NCBI RefSeq assembly: GCF_032854445.1
Contig: NC_088296.1
Coordinates: 13,740,706-13,804,705 of the forward strand
DNA: 64,000 nucleotides
Direction: 5' to 3'
Source of the DNA: Liolophura sinensis
Lineage: Eukaryota; Mollusca; Polyplacophora; Chitonida; Chitonidae
The notes under the pieces are model-generated. The model was not told where the DNA came from, did no database searches, and saw only the letters and a list, made by a program, of their open reading frames with translations. Shown here piece after piece: positions 52,400 through 64,000 of this stretch. How positions within the stretch are numbered: position 1 is the first letter of the stretch; each line of letters opens with the position of its first letter. A program made the translations under genes and the position numbers.

Positions 52400-55300
52400 G
52401 TTCATTTTATTTGACTTTGCATGCTCTTTTTATCGCATCAAAAACCATTCAGTTGTCTGTTGGTTTAAACATTCTCCCGGAACAAGATCATTGATGTGTT
52501 ACAGTTACTGTGTTACTCCTTCCTCAACGTACGTGTACTGTATGATGCTCTCTCATGTAAATAGCGTTGATCTGTCAATAAAAGAATACAATAATCTGTA
52601 TAGATTTACCATAATATATTTAAACTTATCTCATATCTAGCTTAAGAGTATACGAAGAAATTTTAAAAAAGGACTTTCGTGTGTGGTTCAAATTAATACC
52701 TTCTCCATTACCTCGCTTTGTTAAGGATTGCAGAAAAAAGTATACAATAATCGGAATCGATCTCGTAATCCTATTCGACACAACGGTTTCAGGCGAGCAC
52801 GTTACCCTTGACCAATGCGGACAATGCGTCTGAAACCCCGAAATATCATGATGAATGTAGTCATCCTCTGAACGTCCAAATTATTATTTTTTTTTTTTTG
52901 ATTGATAAAATTATGATTCTATTATCCAATATAGTTCTACGATACTCTGTTATAGCTTAGGCCTACTGCTCCGTAACTAGACATCAAATCTGTGAAAATC
53001 ATTTTGGTTGACTCAATCACATTTTTGTTATGAAGGGAGTTCCAACAGGAAGACGCCTTTAAATAGCAAAATCAGCCTTTGGCCCTACATTTGTCCTTAA
53101 ATAGAACAAAAAGTATAAATTACACCATTCTAACTTTTCACACACATGTTCTTCAGTAATTGTACTTCATGTTCAAGTAAGTTTTGCTTGTTCTAAGCAT
53201 GAAAAAATTACACCTCACTGCTGCACCTGGGACGTTTGCTTATGTAGTTGCACTGAGTCCTATATGTTTTCTATTTCTGCACAATACTGCTTCAGATATT
53301 TTGACGGTTTGTATTGTATGCTAAAATGATTTGTGTTACGTAAGCAATGATGCACCATGCTCCATTTGGATGATGCTATGCTTTACAATACACAGTGTTA
53401 CTTGCTTTTTGAATGCAAAATATATCTGAACAACCCCATGCTTTTTCCAGAGAATTTATGCAGACAATTTATTTTTGCAAATCGTACATGTGGCTTATCT
53501 CTGTTTTGTGCACTGCGTACGTTCTAGATCATATCCAACATGGTTTTAAAAAAAAAGAATTGTAATCTCTTTTACATCTGTATACATGTTTAATATTTAT
53601 CGCTACTCAACCAGATTAATGAGCAGGTGTCGTGTTTGTACTCCACAAATGAGCTTAATCAGCCTTATACTAGGTAACGATGTTAAAGAAGAGAATACAA
53701 GTGTACCAAACCTTTGGGGTCATAAGTCTCAAGCAGAATACGGGTTGATGCATATGTATCATTTACCACCTTTACAGTAGCAAAGTAGACAAGACAAGCA
53801 CTGTTACTTCATAACGCAGTCAAAAATCCCACCACTCCTGTTTTTTTTTTCTCATTAACCCATTGGACGCTATATGAATATTTAACTGGTGCTAAGTAGA
53901 TGACTATGAAATGTACCTCAGCATTTAGTCTGCGTTAAAATTCTGGTTTCGAGCGGTAATAAAAAAGCAGAAGTGGTTGGTGAGGATTTGCTGCTGAAGG
54001 AACGCTGAAGATCCACGAGATACCAGTTTTATTCCTGTGCAATATATGTAAATGTAGTTATTTATTTACTTCATGATTTTTTATTCTGAGGAAATAATAT
54101 TCAGTACATGTACCTGATAAGGTACCAGTCAAGCAACACCTAAAACACTTCGCTTTTTAAAAAATAACATACACAACAGGTTACCAGTCAAATCAGACGG
54201 AAAGTATCAAAGTTTGAAGATCGCTTAAAAACTGGAAAGTTGCTCTTCTTATAAGAAAGTCACTGTATTTTGGTTTTGAATTTTTCTTCTTTTTGAGGGT
54301 GGGGGGTTGGGGTTGGGGGTGATGGTGGTTACTCTCCGTTTTTAAGGCTTCCTCTTTATAGGACGACGCGAGCATGCAAATGGATAACTATCAAAATTTA
54401 CTAATCCACTCGGAAACACAGAGAAATATTGCGCCGCTTATGTGAAGACGGGAACTTGAAATTTGTCATTTATCTCACAGTTGTCAGTCATGAATGGAAA
54501 AGTACTATCCACGAAACGAAACAGGAAACACTGACTCTGTATGCAGAGTTACCTCTGACGGATATAGCCGTGAGGGTTAACCATAAACACGGTAACGCCA
54601 GGACACTGCCCCATAGTGTTGGGAGGGTCTTGGGAGTCCAAGGTTGTTTGCTAAGAGAACTTAGACTACAACGTGTTTACAGATTACAACTTCCGTAATC
54701 AAAAGAACCACTCAGGTGTGACGTGAGTTATCGTTTGCGTTGTATACTAGTAAGGTGTTATGCCTACGTAGGAGCATGCTTATCTATATGTTACTTTTGT
54801 TTTCATACACCATCAAGGCTTCTGTTTCATCCTATGGAGCTACAAATGGCTGCGTAAGACTCGGTAAACGACTCAGTTTATCCCTACAGCTACTTACGTC
54901 TGCTAATAGACCAAACTTTGAGACAGTCGTCAAGGGCAGTACGACAAACTGTTCTGAATGTCTTTCAATGACCTCCCTGTAAGCGATCAATCGTGACCTG
55001 TAATATGTCAGTCAACAGAACAGATAGTGTAAATAGAATATCATGTGAACACTTGATAATCTAGCCGGTGATTACAGACAGGTACTTTTTTTTAGACAAC
55101 TGGGAAAGAGATTTGGTTTAACCTAACCACAGACGTATGTATTTTATTACCCAAGTTATAATATATTACAAAATAGTCCACCTGTTATCTGCTGCTATCA
55201 TACTTACATCAGCTAAGCCTCTTGTGCTTAAAGTAACCATTTAATACTAAATTTATGTATAATACCCACCTATAGAAACAAATGATAGACTAGTGTATGT

Positions 55301-56024
55301 TTATGTATGCTGATGAAATAATGTAGTACATGAAAATAACACCGTAATAACTGGAAAACAATTAAGTTTGTTATGAATATTATGAAAAATGCGCTATTTG
55401 CAATATAGTCTTCTTAGTATAACTATATATCTCCATGTACAACATGCCGTTTCCGTATATAACAGTGAAGAGATCTTGTTCTGCATCTGCGTCACAAAAG
55501 ATACTGACACACATTATGTCGACAGACTTTTGACGAACACGGTTCACAGTTAATATGGGGAGCTTTTATTGTATATTCAAACAATTAATATTATTGCTAT
55601 ATACTTTTCCATGGAAGATAATCTCGTGTGCAGCCACCTAAAATATACCGTTAAATGTGGTTAAAATGAAACAAAGGCCTATTCTACAAGTCGTTCGATA
55701 TATACAATTTGCGCTATCCTGTGATGAAGCTAATATTCGAAAATGATACAGCAGTAGTCTCAAATCCTTGTGTTAATGTCAGAGGGCATTATTAAAATTA
55801 ACGTGACGAGGAACTGTTACGAGGAGTAAAACATTTTAAAATCATTCAATATGTTCAGATCATCTAATATGCCCCTTTAGTCCACAAGGAAGATAAATGC
55901 TGCAGTCACTTTTTGACAGGTTGAGAGCAGCATATACTGCAAACTGGAATGTGTATAAATAGGATGAGTAGAGAACAGCATGACTGTGTTAGTACAACTT
56001 CCGTTCACAATTCCATTGTGAATG
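52400..56024. other. Spacer between the Tc1 element and gene D; no gene seen
   Basis: AT-rich DNA with simple runs. An 89-codon + frame at 54429-54698 has no recognised domain. The G-rich motif at 54297-54319 is the only structured feature noted. Poly(A) signals for gene D (TTTATT on +) occur near 55566. Confidence 0.5.
54297..54319 (+). other. Predicted G-quadruplex motif
   Basis: Four guanine runs (GGG, GGGGGG, GGGG, GGGGG) separated by one or two bases. This meets the usual quadruplex pattern with very short loops. No gene is adjacent. Confidence 0.6.
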
Positions 56025-56373
56025 CTACATTCTCTGTGCAGTAGTACAGAGCCTCAGAGTTGTGTACAGTTTGGTCCCTGACGTGTCCCTTGTATTAGCA
56101 GATTCGTACAGTCCGCCAGTCTCGTTGTCATCAGGTGAATGTGATGGCGCATTAACGTCTTCGTATACTGGGATATCACCGATGGGTTGTACATCGGTCT
56201 CGTTCATGTCCGTTTCAGTTTCAACTCTGGGGCTAGTTCGTCTACTTCGTCTGCTTCGTTCCAGTGATGAAGAACTCTCAACATTCTCATAAGAATGTCC
56301 GGTTTCAACAGTTGATAGGTTGTCATTTGAATTAATATTTGGGAACACAGAGCCTATCAAGCGCCAATGTTTC
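56025..56373 (-). CDS. Gene D cytoplasmic tail exon, type 1 (A/D)
   Basis: After TTTTACACAG it opens RKHWRLIGS and runs about 115 residues. Motifs: GHSYENV (YxN), VYEDV, GLYESAN, KLYTTLR, in the order of the A tail. A serine- and arginine-rich stretch ([15 protein letters not shown]) lies between. Ends QRM then TAG. Confidence 0.88.
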
Positions 56374-59300
56374 CTGTGTAAAAGAACGCTGAGGTGAATA
56401 AGAACATTTCGCTACAGTTTCACATTGTATTGATTGTAGAAAGTTTATGATTCCTATACATTTCTGCTCTTTCCACAACCTTTATGTAACATGCATCAAC
56501 ATGAAGAGTAAAAACAGAGCAGCAATGATCGTGTTACAAATGGCCAGTAGTTATACATACCGGTGAAATACGGTCTCTGGTCAGTTTATATCATCGTTTT
56601 TATGGGTTTTATTCTAGCTATTTATTCTATTGATCAACCAGCAGAACCCTGAATTATGCAGGAATACATAAGAAAACGCGTAAATTGCTTACCGAATGAG
56701 AACAACAACAACAAAAAGGATCACCGTAAGACAGAGAGCTTCCCCGAATCCTACTGCCAGCCCGACTGTTAAGGCATTACAATCTGAAGACATGGAATTG
56801 AATCAGACAATTGATATTTTTAATGTGTGCTAGAGACATCTGATTGGACGTTTAGCATGAGACATAAGTAGTAGGAAAATGCATACAGGCTTCATTCCAC
56901 CTGCTAATATTTTGGCCAGGAATGTGTGATAAATGGCTATTCTGTGAACGAAGGACGACAACCGAACGATATTACTTTTTGACTATCAGGGAAATACATG
57001 TAGGAGAACAGATATTATAATACAATTGAAATAAAATACTCTGCAAACGTTAATTTCGCAGGAGTATTGTTAGTTAACGCTAGTATGAGACAGTCGGGTT
57101 TAGTCGAGCAAAACTTACATTCAGAAATTCATGAGCACAATAAAGTGTTGTTTATATGACAAAAGTACTGGTTTCATCAGTATTGCATAAAATAACTCAG
57201 TATTAAACACAGCTGCTCTAACACAAAATCGAACATAATGATTATTTATCAAACTTACCGTTCTGTGCAGTTCTGTTTTGGTTTGGACCGGCCGTTGTTG
57301 TTGTGAATTTGCCTGACGGAGCTGAATTAAAGTAATTGATCCACATAGGGTTAAAATTTGTTTTACACATACAGTCACACCAATTATGTCACGCATGTTT
57401 TCTTCCTTTGTGTTTTTTTTTTGTATTTGTTTGTACTTTAAAGTAGATTTGATTAATTCATAAACCTTAAAACGCGTTAGCAAGGGTCATTGACGTGCGT
57501 TTCACAATTAAGTTCGTGAATAACATTGCGGTAAACCATCATCTTCCACATGATACATTTATCAGCTATGCCTCAGCCTGTTCTGTTATTCGGGTCAGCT
57601 GTGTTAATTTGTGGTAACACTCAGCATACCTGATGTTTAGGTATTTTATATGGACGCAGAATATTGTTTCAAATATAATCCATTCCTAAATGCGAGATGC
57701 CCTCTCTGAGTGGCATGGGATAAATTTCTCCCGCAGTGCCCTGTTCACTTCAACAGTGACATTTGCAAATGTTTCACCCAGTTTCTCAGGGAAGCCGAAC
57801 ATTCTAATGTTATTCGTTCGACCAAATCGTTCCAGTTTATTTAGTGCCTTCAGTAACTCCCGATAATTCCTTTCCTCATCTGCCAGACGCCGGGGTTTAT
57901 CCTCATCTGCAGCTTTCAGTGTGTCCAGCGAGTCATTGATAAACTGCATGCCATTTTTCACATCAGCCTTCATCGCGCAGTTTGATTTTTCTAGTTTGCC
58001 ACGTCTTCTTTCGACGGCTTTACTACTGTTTTAGGTCTTTTGGTACTATGTGAACTCCCCGTTGAAACTGCTGTTGTGAAATAGTCAGTTGGGTTGGCGA
58101 AACGGTCTCCTGGTCACTTCCCTCGCTGCCCGCAAGATCCACCTCAAGGTAGCGTTTATTGCCAGCCTTAACTTTCTCTCTCGGCTGGTTGCTGGTCTAT
58201 CCCTTGTGTCGCCAATGTGTCCTTTTCCAACAGGCATCTTGCTTTGTCACTTGTTAATTGGTACATTCTTCTTATTTTCTGTCAAAAGAATTGGGTCTAT
58301 TCTATCACTGGCGATGGAGATATCGGCCATCAAGCCGGGGGCTGCTTTGACGAGAGTCTCAATCAGCCGCCATTGCCCACGTGATCTCCTGTTTTTCGAT
58401 TGTTGCTCAACGCCATACATACGAATATCATGCCTGCCTTTCAGGTACCCATTATCCTGCGTATTCACATATGCCAGCGTAAATTCTAATAATCTCCACG
58501 GTATTCTATCCTGCAAACTCATTTTATCAGTGATACATATGGAGTTATGCAAAGATCTGCACAATTCTGTACCAAATGTTTTTGTGAATCGAGCTTTTCG
58601 GTGACAAACGTATAATTCCAGGGATGTTTCAACTCACCTTCACAGAACCATAGGGACGGAGAAGAGCCATTCAGCTCGGTTAGTAGATCGTTGCTCTTTT
58701 GACATCTACACGAACTCTTGTTCATTTCACATTCTGCTCTGTATCCACAAAGCCGATATCCACATTGCGTAACTCCCTCACCTTCGAACACAGACAAATA
58801 TCACAGGACGTTCCACGTCAATAAAACCAAAGTCTAACTCCCAAAATTACGTTTAACACAAACCACAAATGGATTAGGAAAGTATACAAAGAAAGAAATT
58901 AGGACGGGATCATGTAAAGAGAAGCAGTCAACAAATTTCAATCATTGACATGATTGCCGGCAATGTTTATTTATGTAATTACTTTGATAATCTGGTGTAG
59001 ACGGTATCTCAAAAGAAGTCAGTTTTGTAACGAAACATATTACTATACCTGAATTTATTTGACTGATCTAGCCTCATTTGATTTGGTATTTTTTTATTCA
59101 TTAATATGCCATACATCTCATAGAGAAACTATTGGCGAGAGTAAACCTCCAGAGATCTTGTTCTATCATTCATAGGTGTATCGATATAGGAAAGTACTGA
59201 CGAGAATAAAGCTCCACAGATCTTACTCTATCATTCATGGGTATATCGATAAAGAGAAGTATTGACGAGAATAAAGCTCCACAGATCTTGCTCTATCATT

Positions 59301-62300
59301 CAGGGATGTAACGATATAGGGAAATACTGGCGAGAATAAAGCTCCACAGACCTTGCTCTATCATTCACGGGTATATCGTTAAAGGAAAGTATTCAGGAGA
59401 ATAAAACTTTACAGAACTTGCTCTATCATTCAGGGCTGTACTGATATAGGAAAGTGCTGGCGAGAATAAAGCTCCACAGCACTTGCTCTATCATCCAGGG
59501 CTGTACCGATATAGGCAAGTATTGACGAGAATAAAGCTCCACAGAACTTGCTGTATCATTCAGGGGTGTACCGATATAGGAAATTACTGGCGAGAATAAA
59601 GCTCCACAGAACTTGCTATATCATTCAGGGTGTACCGATATGGGAAAGTACTGGCGAAAATAAAGCTGCACAGAACTTGCTCTATCATTCAGGGTGTACC
59701 GATATAGGGAAGTGCTGGGGAGAATAAAGCTCCACAGCACCTGCTCTATCATCCAGGGCTGTACCGATATGGGAAAGTGCTGGCGAGAATAAAGCTCCAC
59801 AGAACTTGCTCTATCATCCAGGGCTGTACCGATATGGGAAAGTGCTGGCGAGAATAAAGCTCCACAGAACTTGCTCTATCATTCAGGGTGTACCGATATA
59901 GGGAAGTACTGGCGAGAATAAAGCTCCACAGCACCTGCTCTATCATCCAGGGCTGTACCGATATGGGAAAGTGCTGGCGAGAATAAAGCTCCACAGCACT
60001 TGCTGTATTATTCAAGGGTGCACCGATATAGGGAAGTACTGGCCAGAATAAAGCTCCACAGAACTTGCTCTATCATTCACGGGTATATCGATAAAGGAAA
60101 GTATTCAGGAGGATGAAACTTTACAGAGCTTGCTCTATCATTCAGGGATATACCGATATAGGAAAGTGCTGGCGAGAATAAAGCTCCACAGCACTTGCTT
60201 TATCACCCAGGGCTGTACCGATATAGGGCTTGATGACGAGAATAAAGCTGCACAGAACTTGCTGTATCATTCAGGGGTGTACCGATATAGAAAAGTACTG
60301 GCGAGAATAAAGCTCCACAGAACTTACTCTATCATACAGAGGTGTACCGATAAAAGAATAGTAATGGCGAGAATAAAGCTCCACAGAGTTTACTCTATCA
60401 TACAGAGGTGTACCGATATAGGAAGGTTTTGGCGAGAATAAAGCTCCACAGAACTTACTCTATCATACAGAGGTGTACCGATAAAAGAATAGTACTGGTG
60501 AGAATAAAGCTCCACAGAACTTGCTCTATCCTTCAGGGTGTGCCGATATAGGAAAATACTTGCGACAATAAAGCTCTACAGAACTTGCTCTATCATTCAA
60601 GGGTGTACCGATATAGGGAAGTACTGGCGAGAATAAAGCTCCACAGAACTTGCTCTATCATACAGAGATGTACTGGTATAGGGCAGTATTGACGAGAATA
60701 CATCTCCACAGAGCTTGGGCTATGATTCAGTGGTGTACCGATATAGGGAACTATTTTAACTATTTTTATACCTTCACATATATAGTATGAATGTAATAAT
60801 GAATGTAGTAAATTGAATGAGTTAATTGCTTAAACAGAGTGATTTAAAGTTTTCAGTGTATATGTCCAACATTATAAAACGGTCTCATCATCAGTTGTTG
60901 GACAAACATGTCCAAGTATTAAACATGTTGCGATTTAACATTAACCACTTTTGTTATCTGTTGCAAAGAAATGTTTAAATGTTAAATATTCCTTTTTTTC
61001 AGCGTACATAATAGGCATCTGTTGCACGAATGCAAAATTTAGTTTCAAGATAAATAGAAATGTAAATGTCAGAATCCTAATTTGTGTGGATAATTTATTT
61101 TATTTTGTGCCATGTAGCGGTCAAATTGTTAGTTTGTTAATGTTTATGTATTGATGAGAGAGGAAACGATTCGTCTTAATGATGAAGGTCTTCTGACCCC
61201 TATGTGTGAATTCAAGGCCATCTTGATTGGAAGACCCATCAGTGGATTAACAAACAGTCCCAATGACCTCGAGGCCTTGACGCTTAACCACATGTTCCTA
61301 CTTCGTTCCACGGAGCAATTACCCCCTGGCCTTTTTCAGAAGAGTGACATTACATGCGCAAACGCTGGCGTTCGATTCAATAACTGGTGGACATGTTTTG
61401 GTAGCGGTGGGTAAAGGAATGCTTGCCTGTTCTTCAGCAAACACAGAAATGGTTTTACCCTCGCAGAAACCTTTCAGTTGGTGACATGATTCTACTGATG
61501 GACCACAATCCAGGTCTCTTGGCAGGATTCTCAGTGTGAATAAAGACAGACAAGGGTTTGTGAGATCAGTGAAGATTAAGACAAAGTCATCTGTTTTGCA
61601 ACGTTCAGTAACCAAACTATATTTTCTCCTGGAGGCAGATAGTTAAGTGTACCAAGTTAACGCTTAAATACATTTCATGTATGCAGGCTTAATCTGACCT
61701 CTCTCTTTTGTTGGGATGTAATTGTGTCCACCTTTCCACAATTAGGGGGCCGGTGTGTAGCGGTCAAATTGTTAGTTTGTTATTATTTAGTATTTTTATG
61801 TTCGTAAGGTAAGCATTATACCATATAACGTGTTGATAGTGTACTGTAGACTATGCGGCAGGGGAGGTCACTCTGTTGCAACTAGTCAGAAAGCGCTGTT
61901 CCACGTAATAATCTGATATCAAAACTTGTCGTACAGCGTATAAATCCTGAGATTTCCTGGTCGTGAGTATCTACCGAGGTTTATAAAACGGTAGGATTAA
62001 TACAAGCCTTGTCTTTGTAACGAAGGTAAGCATTCTCTGTGTTGTGTAACTGTAATTTAGCCTATATTTAGTCTTATCAGAGGCGCTTGCATGAAACATG
62101 TGCTCACTCGTTCGCGCGGTGTGTTCCAGAATACTTCCTGTTTCTTTCTATCCAGCGATTTCATTGTTATGGCGACTATTGGTAATTGCTATGATTACAG
62201 CTTAACATTGGTTATAAATGGGAACTATTTTAAGTTTGCTGCACATTATATAGAGTGACTACCAACTCACCTTTAAGTTTTTGTGTGTATTTTTACATTA

Positions 62301-63647
62301 TACATTTATTAGAAATGGTCAGGTAAAGGAACGTTTCATACTTTGTGTATCTGACGTTGTTCTCGAGTCCACAGCCTGTAAGCAAAGCATCGTTTAATTT
62401 TGTTTCAAATAACTTAAAGCTCAAGATAGTGGACTATGTTTTGTTTATCGTTACAGTCAATCTGTAAAACAAAAAGCTCTAATCTGTGACAGAACTATGA
62501 ACCTTCAGATCACGAATAGAGAGCAAGTTGAAACAGACACAGTATTTGCGTGTCACTTTGGTTGATACATGCCATATTGAATTTTATCCTTTGACTAGAA
62601 CCAATTTATGGTTGGAGGGAGTAGTGCTCAAGGAAACACTACCCTGTCAGTCTAACGTGACGCTCTCCTCTAAATCCTACGGAATACATATACATTATTC
62701 TTTTTAACCTTAATCTTGTTTTGGTATATGTCTTTGCCACGGGAAGTTCTATAATTTTTACTTTACACATAATATGAAAAAAAAAATCCGTCCAGGATCA
62801 GTTTTTGTCTTCTTTTCATCGTAAATTTTATTTCTGATTTAAGCCACAAAGGTTGCAGAGATCATAGTTTGACGCTGTCCTGTACATTTAGAGTTATGGG
62901 GGCGTGTCTCCGATCTTAACCCTGAGGTGAGAAACTGGCGAGACTAGACTATAACACCACACAGTAAAATATTTGCAAGGACGTTAAGCCAAAGATGATG
63001 AATATTTGCATGCTGGTTACAGTGACTTAACCTAAAAAATACAGGTAAAGCTGTCCACCTGTTTCCTCTGTTAACTTTAAGCGCAGTAAAATGAATCTAA
63101 TTAGAGACGTACAGCATAGTGGGAAAAAAACAGAGCAGTGACGACATTGCGATAGCTGTCAAATGGTTACACGTAAGCGGTGAAATATGGTCTCATTTTA
63201 CCCTCAGTTAGGGTTTATTCTAACTGTCCATGCATAAATAATGGCAAATTACACGCCCCATAGCACCATGGCTTCAACAGAATAGGTAAGAAAGCGCAGT
63301 GACGTTAATCGCAATTTATTAGACGCCCCTGTCTTAGAATTACTCAAACCTCTTGTTGTCATCAACAAGTTGTTATCACATTTAATATACACAAGGACAT
63401 GAAAAATATGAAAACATCTAAACTACTAAAAAATAAACCGTATACTTTCGCAAGATCGATACACAGGATTGCATGATAATTGCCAATGTGACATTGTTTA
63501 ACTTGCCGAGACAGTAGATCAGGTTAAAAGGATTGCCATCATGTAGCTGTAAAGTGTCGCTCTCGGATTGGCATACACACTGGTCCGTGGTTCTGTCACA
63601 TCTGGATCCATATCCACATTGTGAAGTGTTGTTACAGATCTCCACAC
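56025..63647 (-). CDS. Gene D: EGF/EB-like receptor on the opposite strand, 5' end outside window
   Basis: Exons on the - strand: 63647-63507 (EGF1), 58781-58638 (EGF2), 57321-57259 (Thr linker), 56783-56693 (TM), 56373-56025 (tail, stop TAG). Phases match A-C. The signal-peptide exon must lie beyond 64000. No EGF3 or GGNTTT-type linker was found; a LINE ORF1-like fragment lies between EGF2 and the linker. The frame is open across the five exons, so a two-EGF receptor is possible. The tail is of the A type. The EGF1 donor is GC (gcaagt). The EGF1-EGF2 intron (4.7 kb) is swollen by the minisatellite and a BEL/Pao relic. Confidence 0.75.
56693..56783 (-). CDS. Gene D transmembrane exon
   Basis: 91-nt exon after [28 protein letters not shown], then [11 protein letters not shown] before gtaag. 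Two residues shorter than the paralogues and with GFGEA in place of GxGG, so a charged Glu sits in the outer part of the span. Confidence 0.87.
57259..57321 (-). CDS. Gene D linker exon
   Basis: 63-nt phase 1-1 exon between TTTAATTCAG and gtaagt; [20 protein letters not shown] followed by a split Gly codon. Thr run plus NRT, a possible N-glycosylation site. The QNG end matches C. Confidence 0.7.
57686..58230 (-). mobile_element. Non-LTR (LINE) ORF1-like fragment
   Basis: On the - strand a coiled-coil-like stretch ([20 protein letters not shown] shape) leads into [18 protein letters not shown], which resembles the start of the RNA-binding domain of LINE ORF1 proteins (RRNNLRIFGxPE). Stops and frame changes occur toward 58230. 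A further frame at 58247-58564 ([15 protein letters not shown]) may belong to it. No reverse transcriptase seen. Confidence 0.5.
58638..58781 (-). CDS. Gene D exon, EGF/EB-like domain 2
   Basis: 144-nt phase 1-1 exon after [27 protein letters not shown], then [18 protein letters not shown] and PSLWFCEG before gtgagt. Six cysteines with family spacing. Confidence 0.87.
59124..60755. repeat. Minisatellite, about 64-bp unit, about 25 copies, with higher-order pattern
   Basis: Unit words: GTACCGATATAGGGAAGTAC, TGGCGAGAATAAAGCTCCAC, AGAACTTGCTCTATCATTCA. Variant units recur at a distance: the block with ATTCACGGGTATATCG, ATTCAGGAG and AAACTTTACAG appears near 59366 and again near 60078, 712 bp or 11 units apart. 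A three-unit sub-pattern is visible at 59757, 59820 and 59951. It lies in the gene D intron between EGF1 and EGF2. Confidence 0.95.
61112..61990 (+). mobile_element. BEL/Pao LTR retrotransposon relic
   Basis: 61151-61615 reads as the end of a BEL/Pao integrase: [34 protein letters not shown], then in a shifted frame [19 protein letters not shown] and [13 protein letters not shown] and TAG interrupt it. A purine tract AATTAGGGGGCC near 61741 precedes TGTAGCGGTCAAATTGTTAG at 61756. The same words at 61115 mark an LTR fragment left of the coding remnant. The right LTR end is uncertain. Confidence 0.72.
61991..63506. other. Intron of gene D, no exon recognised
   Basis: AT-rich DNA, partly perhaps the rest of the right LTR. 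No cysteine-rich reading frame was found on either strand between the retrotransposon relic and EGF1. Confidence 0.5.
63507..63647 (-). CDS. Gene D exon, EGF/EB-like domain 1
   Basis: 141-nt phase 1-1 exon after [29 protein letters not shown], then [12 protein letters not shown] and PFNLIYCLG. Six cysteines. The donor is gcaagt, a GC donor otherwise matching consensus. NNTS gives a possible N-glycosylation site. Confidence 0.82.
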
Positions 63648-63869
63648 CTTTGATATAAAACAGTGAAAACACACCTAGATCCATCTATTTTAGGGGCTGC
63701 ATATTATTAGCTAAAACCTAGGAGTACGTATGAAGAATTATGCTAACAGTGAATACATGCTTTAGATACATTCAGAAAGATAGATTTCTTTAATTATTTC
63801 TGATGGCAGTGATTTTCTTGTTGTTGTTGTTTCGTTCGTTATTATTTCCGTTTTATTTCATACATGTAA

Positions 63870-64000
63870 GGGGATGCCCTCTGAGTGTCATTACGGGGAT
63901 GTCATCTGAGGGTGTTTCCTGAGTGTCACTACGGGGGTGTTTTCTGAGTGTTATTACGGGGATCTCCTCTGAGTGTTATTACGCGGGTGTCCTTTGAGTA
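63870..64000. repeat. Tandem repeat of about 25 bp at the window edge
   Basis: Recurrent CTGAGTGTCATTACGGGGAT-type units, about five copies, some shortened. The array runs off the right edge. Confidence 0.8.

Noticed and set aside
54429-54698. 89-codon frame on +
   Set aside because: No family resemblance, signal peptide or paralogue.
58089-58604. 171-codon frame on +
   Set aside because: Antisense to the LINE ORF1-like region and partly to intron DNA; no recognised domain.
60130-60441. 103-codon frame on + and similar frames on -
   Set aside because: Reading through minisatellite units, no independent support.

Overview
This window is animal genomic DNA, almost certainly from a mollusc (bivalve or gastropod). 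It is AT-rich and its genes are split by GT-AG introns. It carries tRNA-derived SINEs whose central and 3' parts (CCACCATAATGCTGGCCGCC, tails of the CCAATCAAATAAATAAA type) are typical of mollusc genomes. It also holds a Tc1/mariner element, a BEL/Pao relic, a DUF7869-type element and a LINE ORF1-like fragment. Species, and exact SINE family names, cannot be fixed from sequence alone.

The core content is a cluster of four related single-pass receptor genes, here called A, B and C (+ strand) and D (- strand). The shared architecture is: signal-peptide exon, three small six-cysteine EGF/EB-like exons, one or two Thr/Ser/Pro-rich linker exons, a transmembrane exon with a small-residue GxGG motif, and one cytoplasmic exon. 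All extracellular exons are phase 1-1, so they can be lost, duplicated or skipped in frame. C (34316-42966) is complete and intact, predicted at 435 aa with seven tail tyrosines, including one ITIM-pattern site. B (12382-21196) has a truncated tail with no tyrosine and a linker exon damaged at both splice sites. A (from before the window to 9794) has lost the acceptor AG of its first EGF exon, has a tandemly multiplied linker exon, and carries a stray copy of intron 1 between its ectodomain and its TM/tail exons. D (56025-63647, continuing past the right edge) has no visible third EGF exon; a LINE ORF1-like fragment lies there instead. There are two tail types, A/D and B/C, but A's ectodomain resembles C's. 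The cluster has therefore been reshuffled by recombination.

Layout: 1-9.8 kb gene A; 9.8-12.2 kb spacer with a 24-bp repeat array; 12.2-21.6 kb gene B; 21.6-34.2 kb B downstream DNA with a clean DUF7869-type transposon (24796-26636) and a partial third copy of downstream segments; 34.2-43 kb gene C; 43-50.6 kb C downstream DNA, paralogous to that of B; 50.87-52.40 kb a decayed Tc1/mariner element; 52.4-56 kb an apparently gene-free spacer; 56.0-64 kb gene D with a 64-bp minisatellite (about 25 copies) and a BEL/Pao relic in its long intron. The 12.2-29.9 and 34.2-50.6 kb blocks are a segmental tandem duplication, so empty and filled insertion sites can be compared directly.

Function is inferred from architecture only. 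These look like cell-surface receptors that could recruit SH2-domain proteins. An immune or recognition role is plausible for such a fast-evolving family but is not shown by the sequence.
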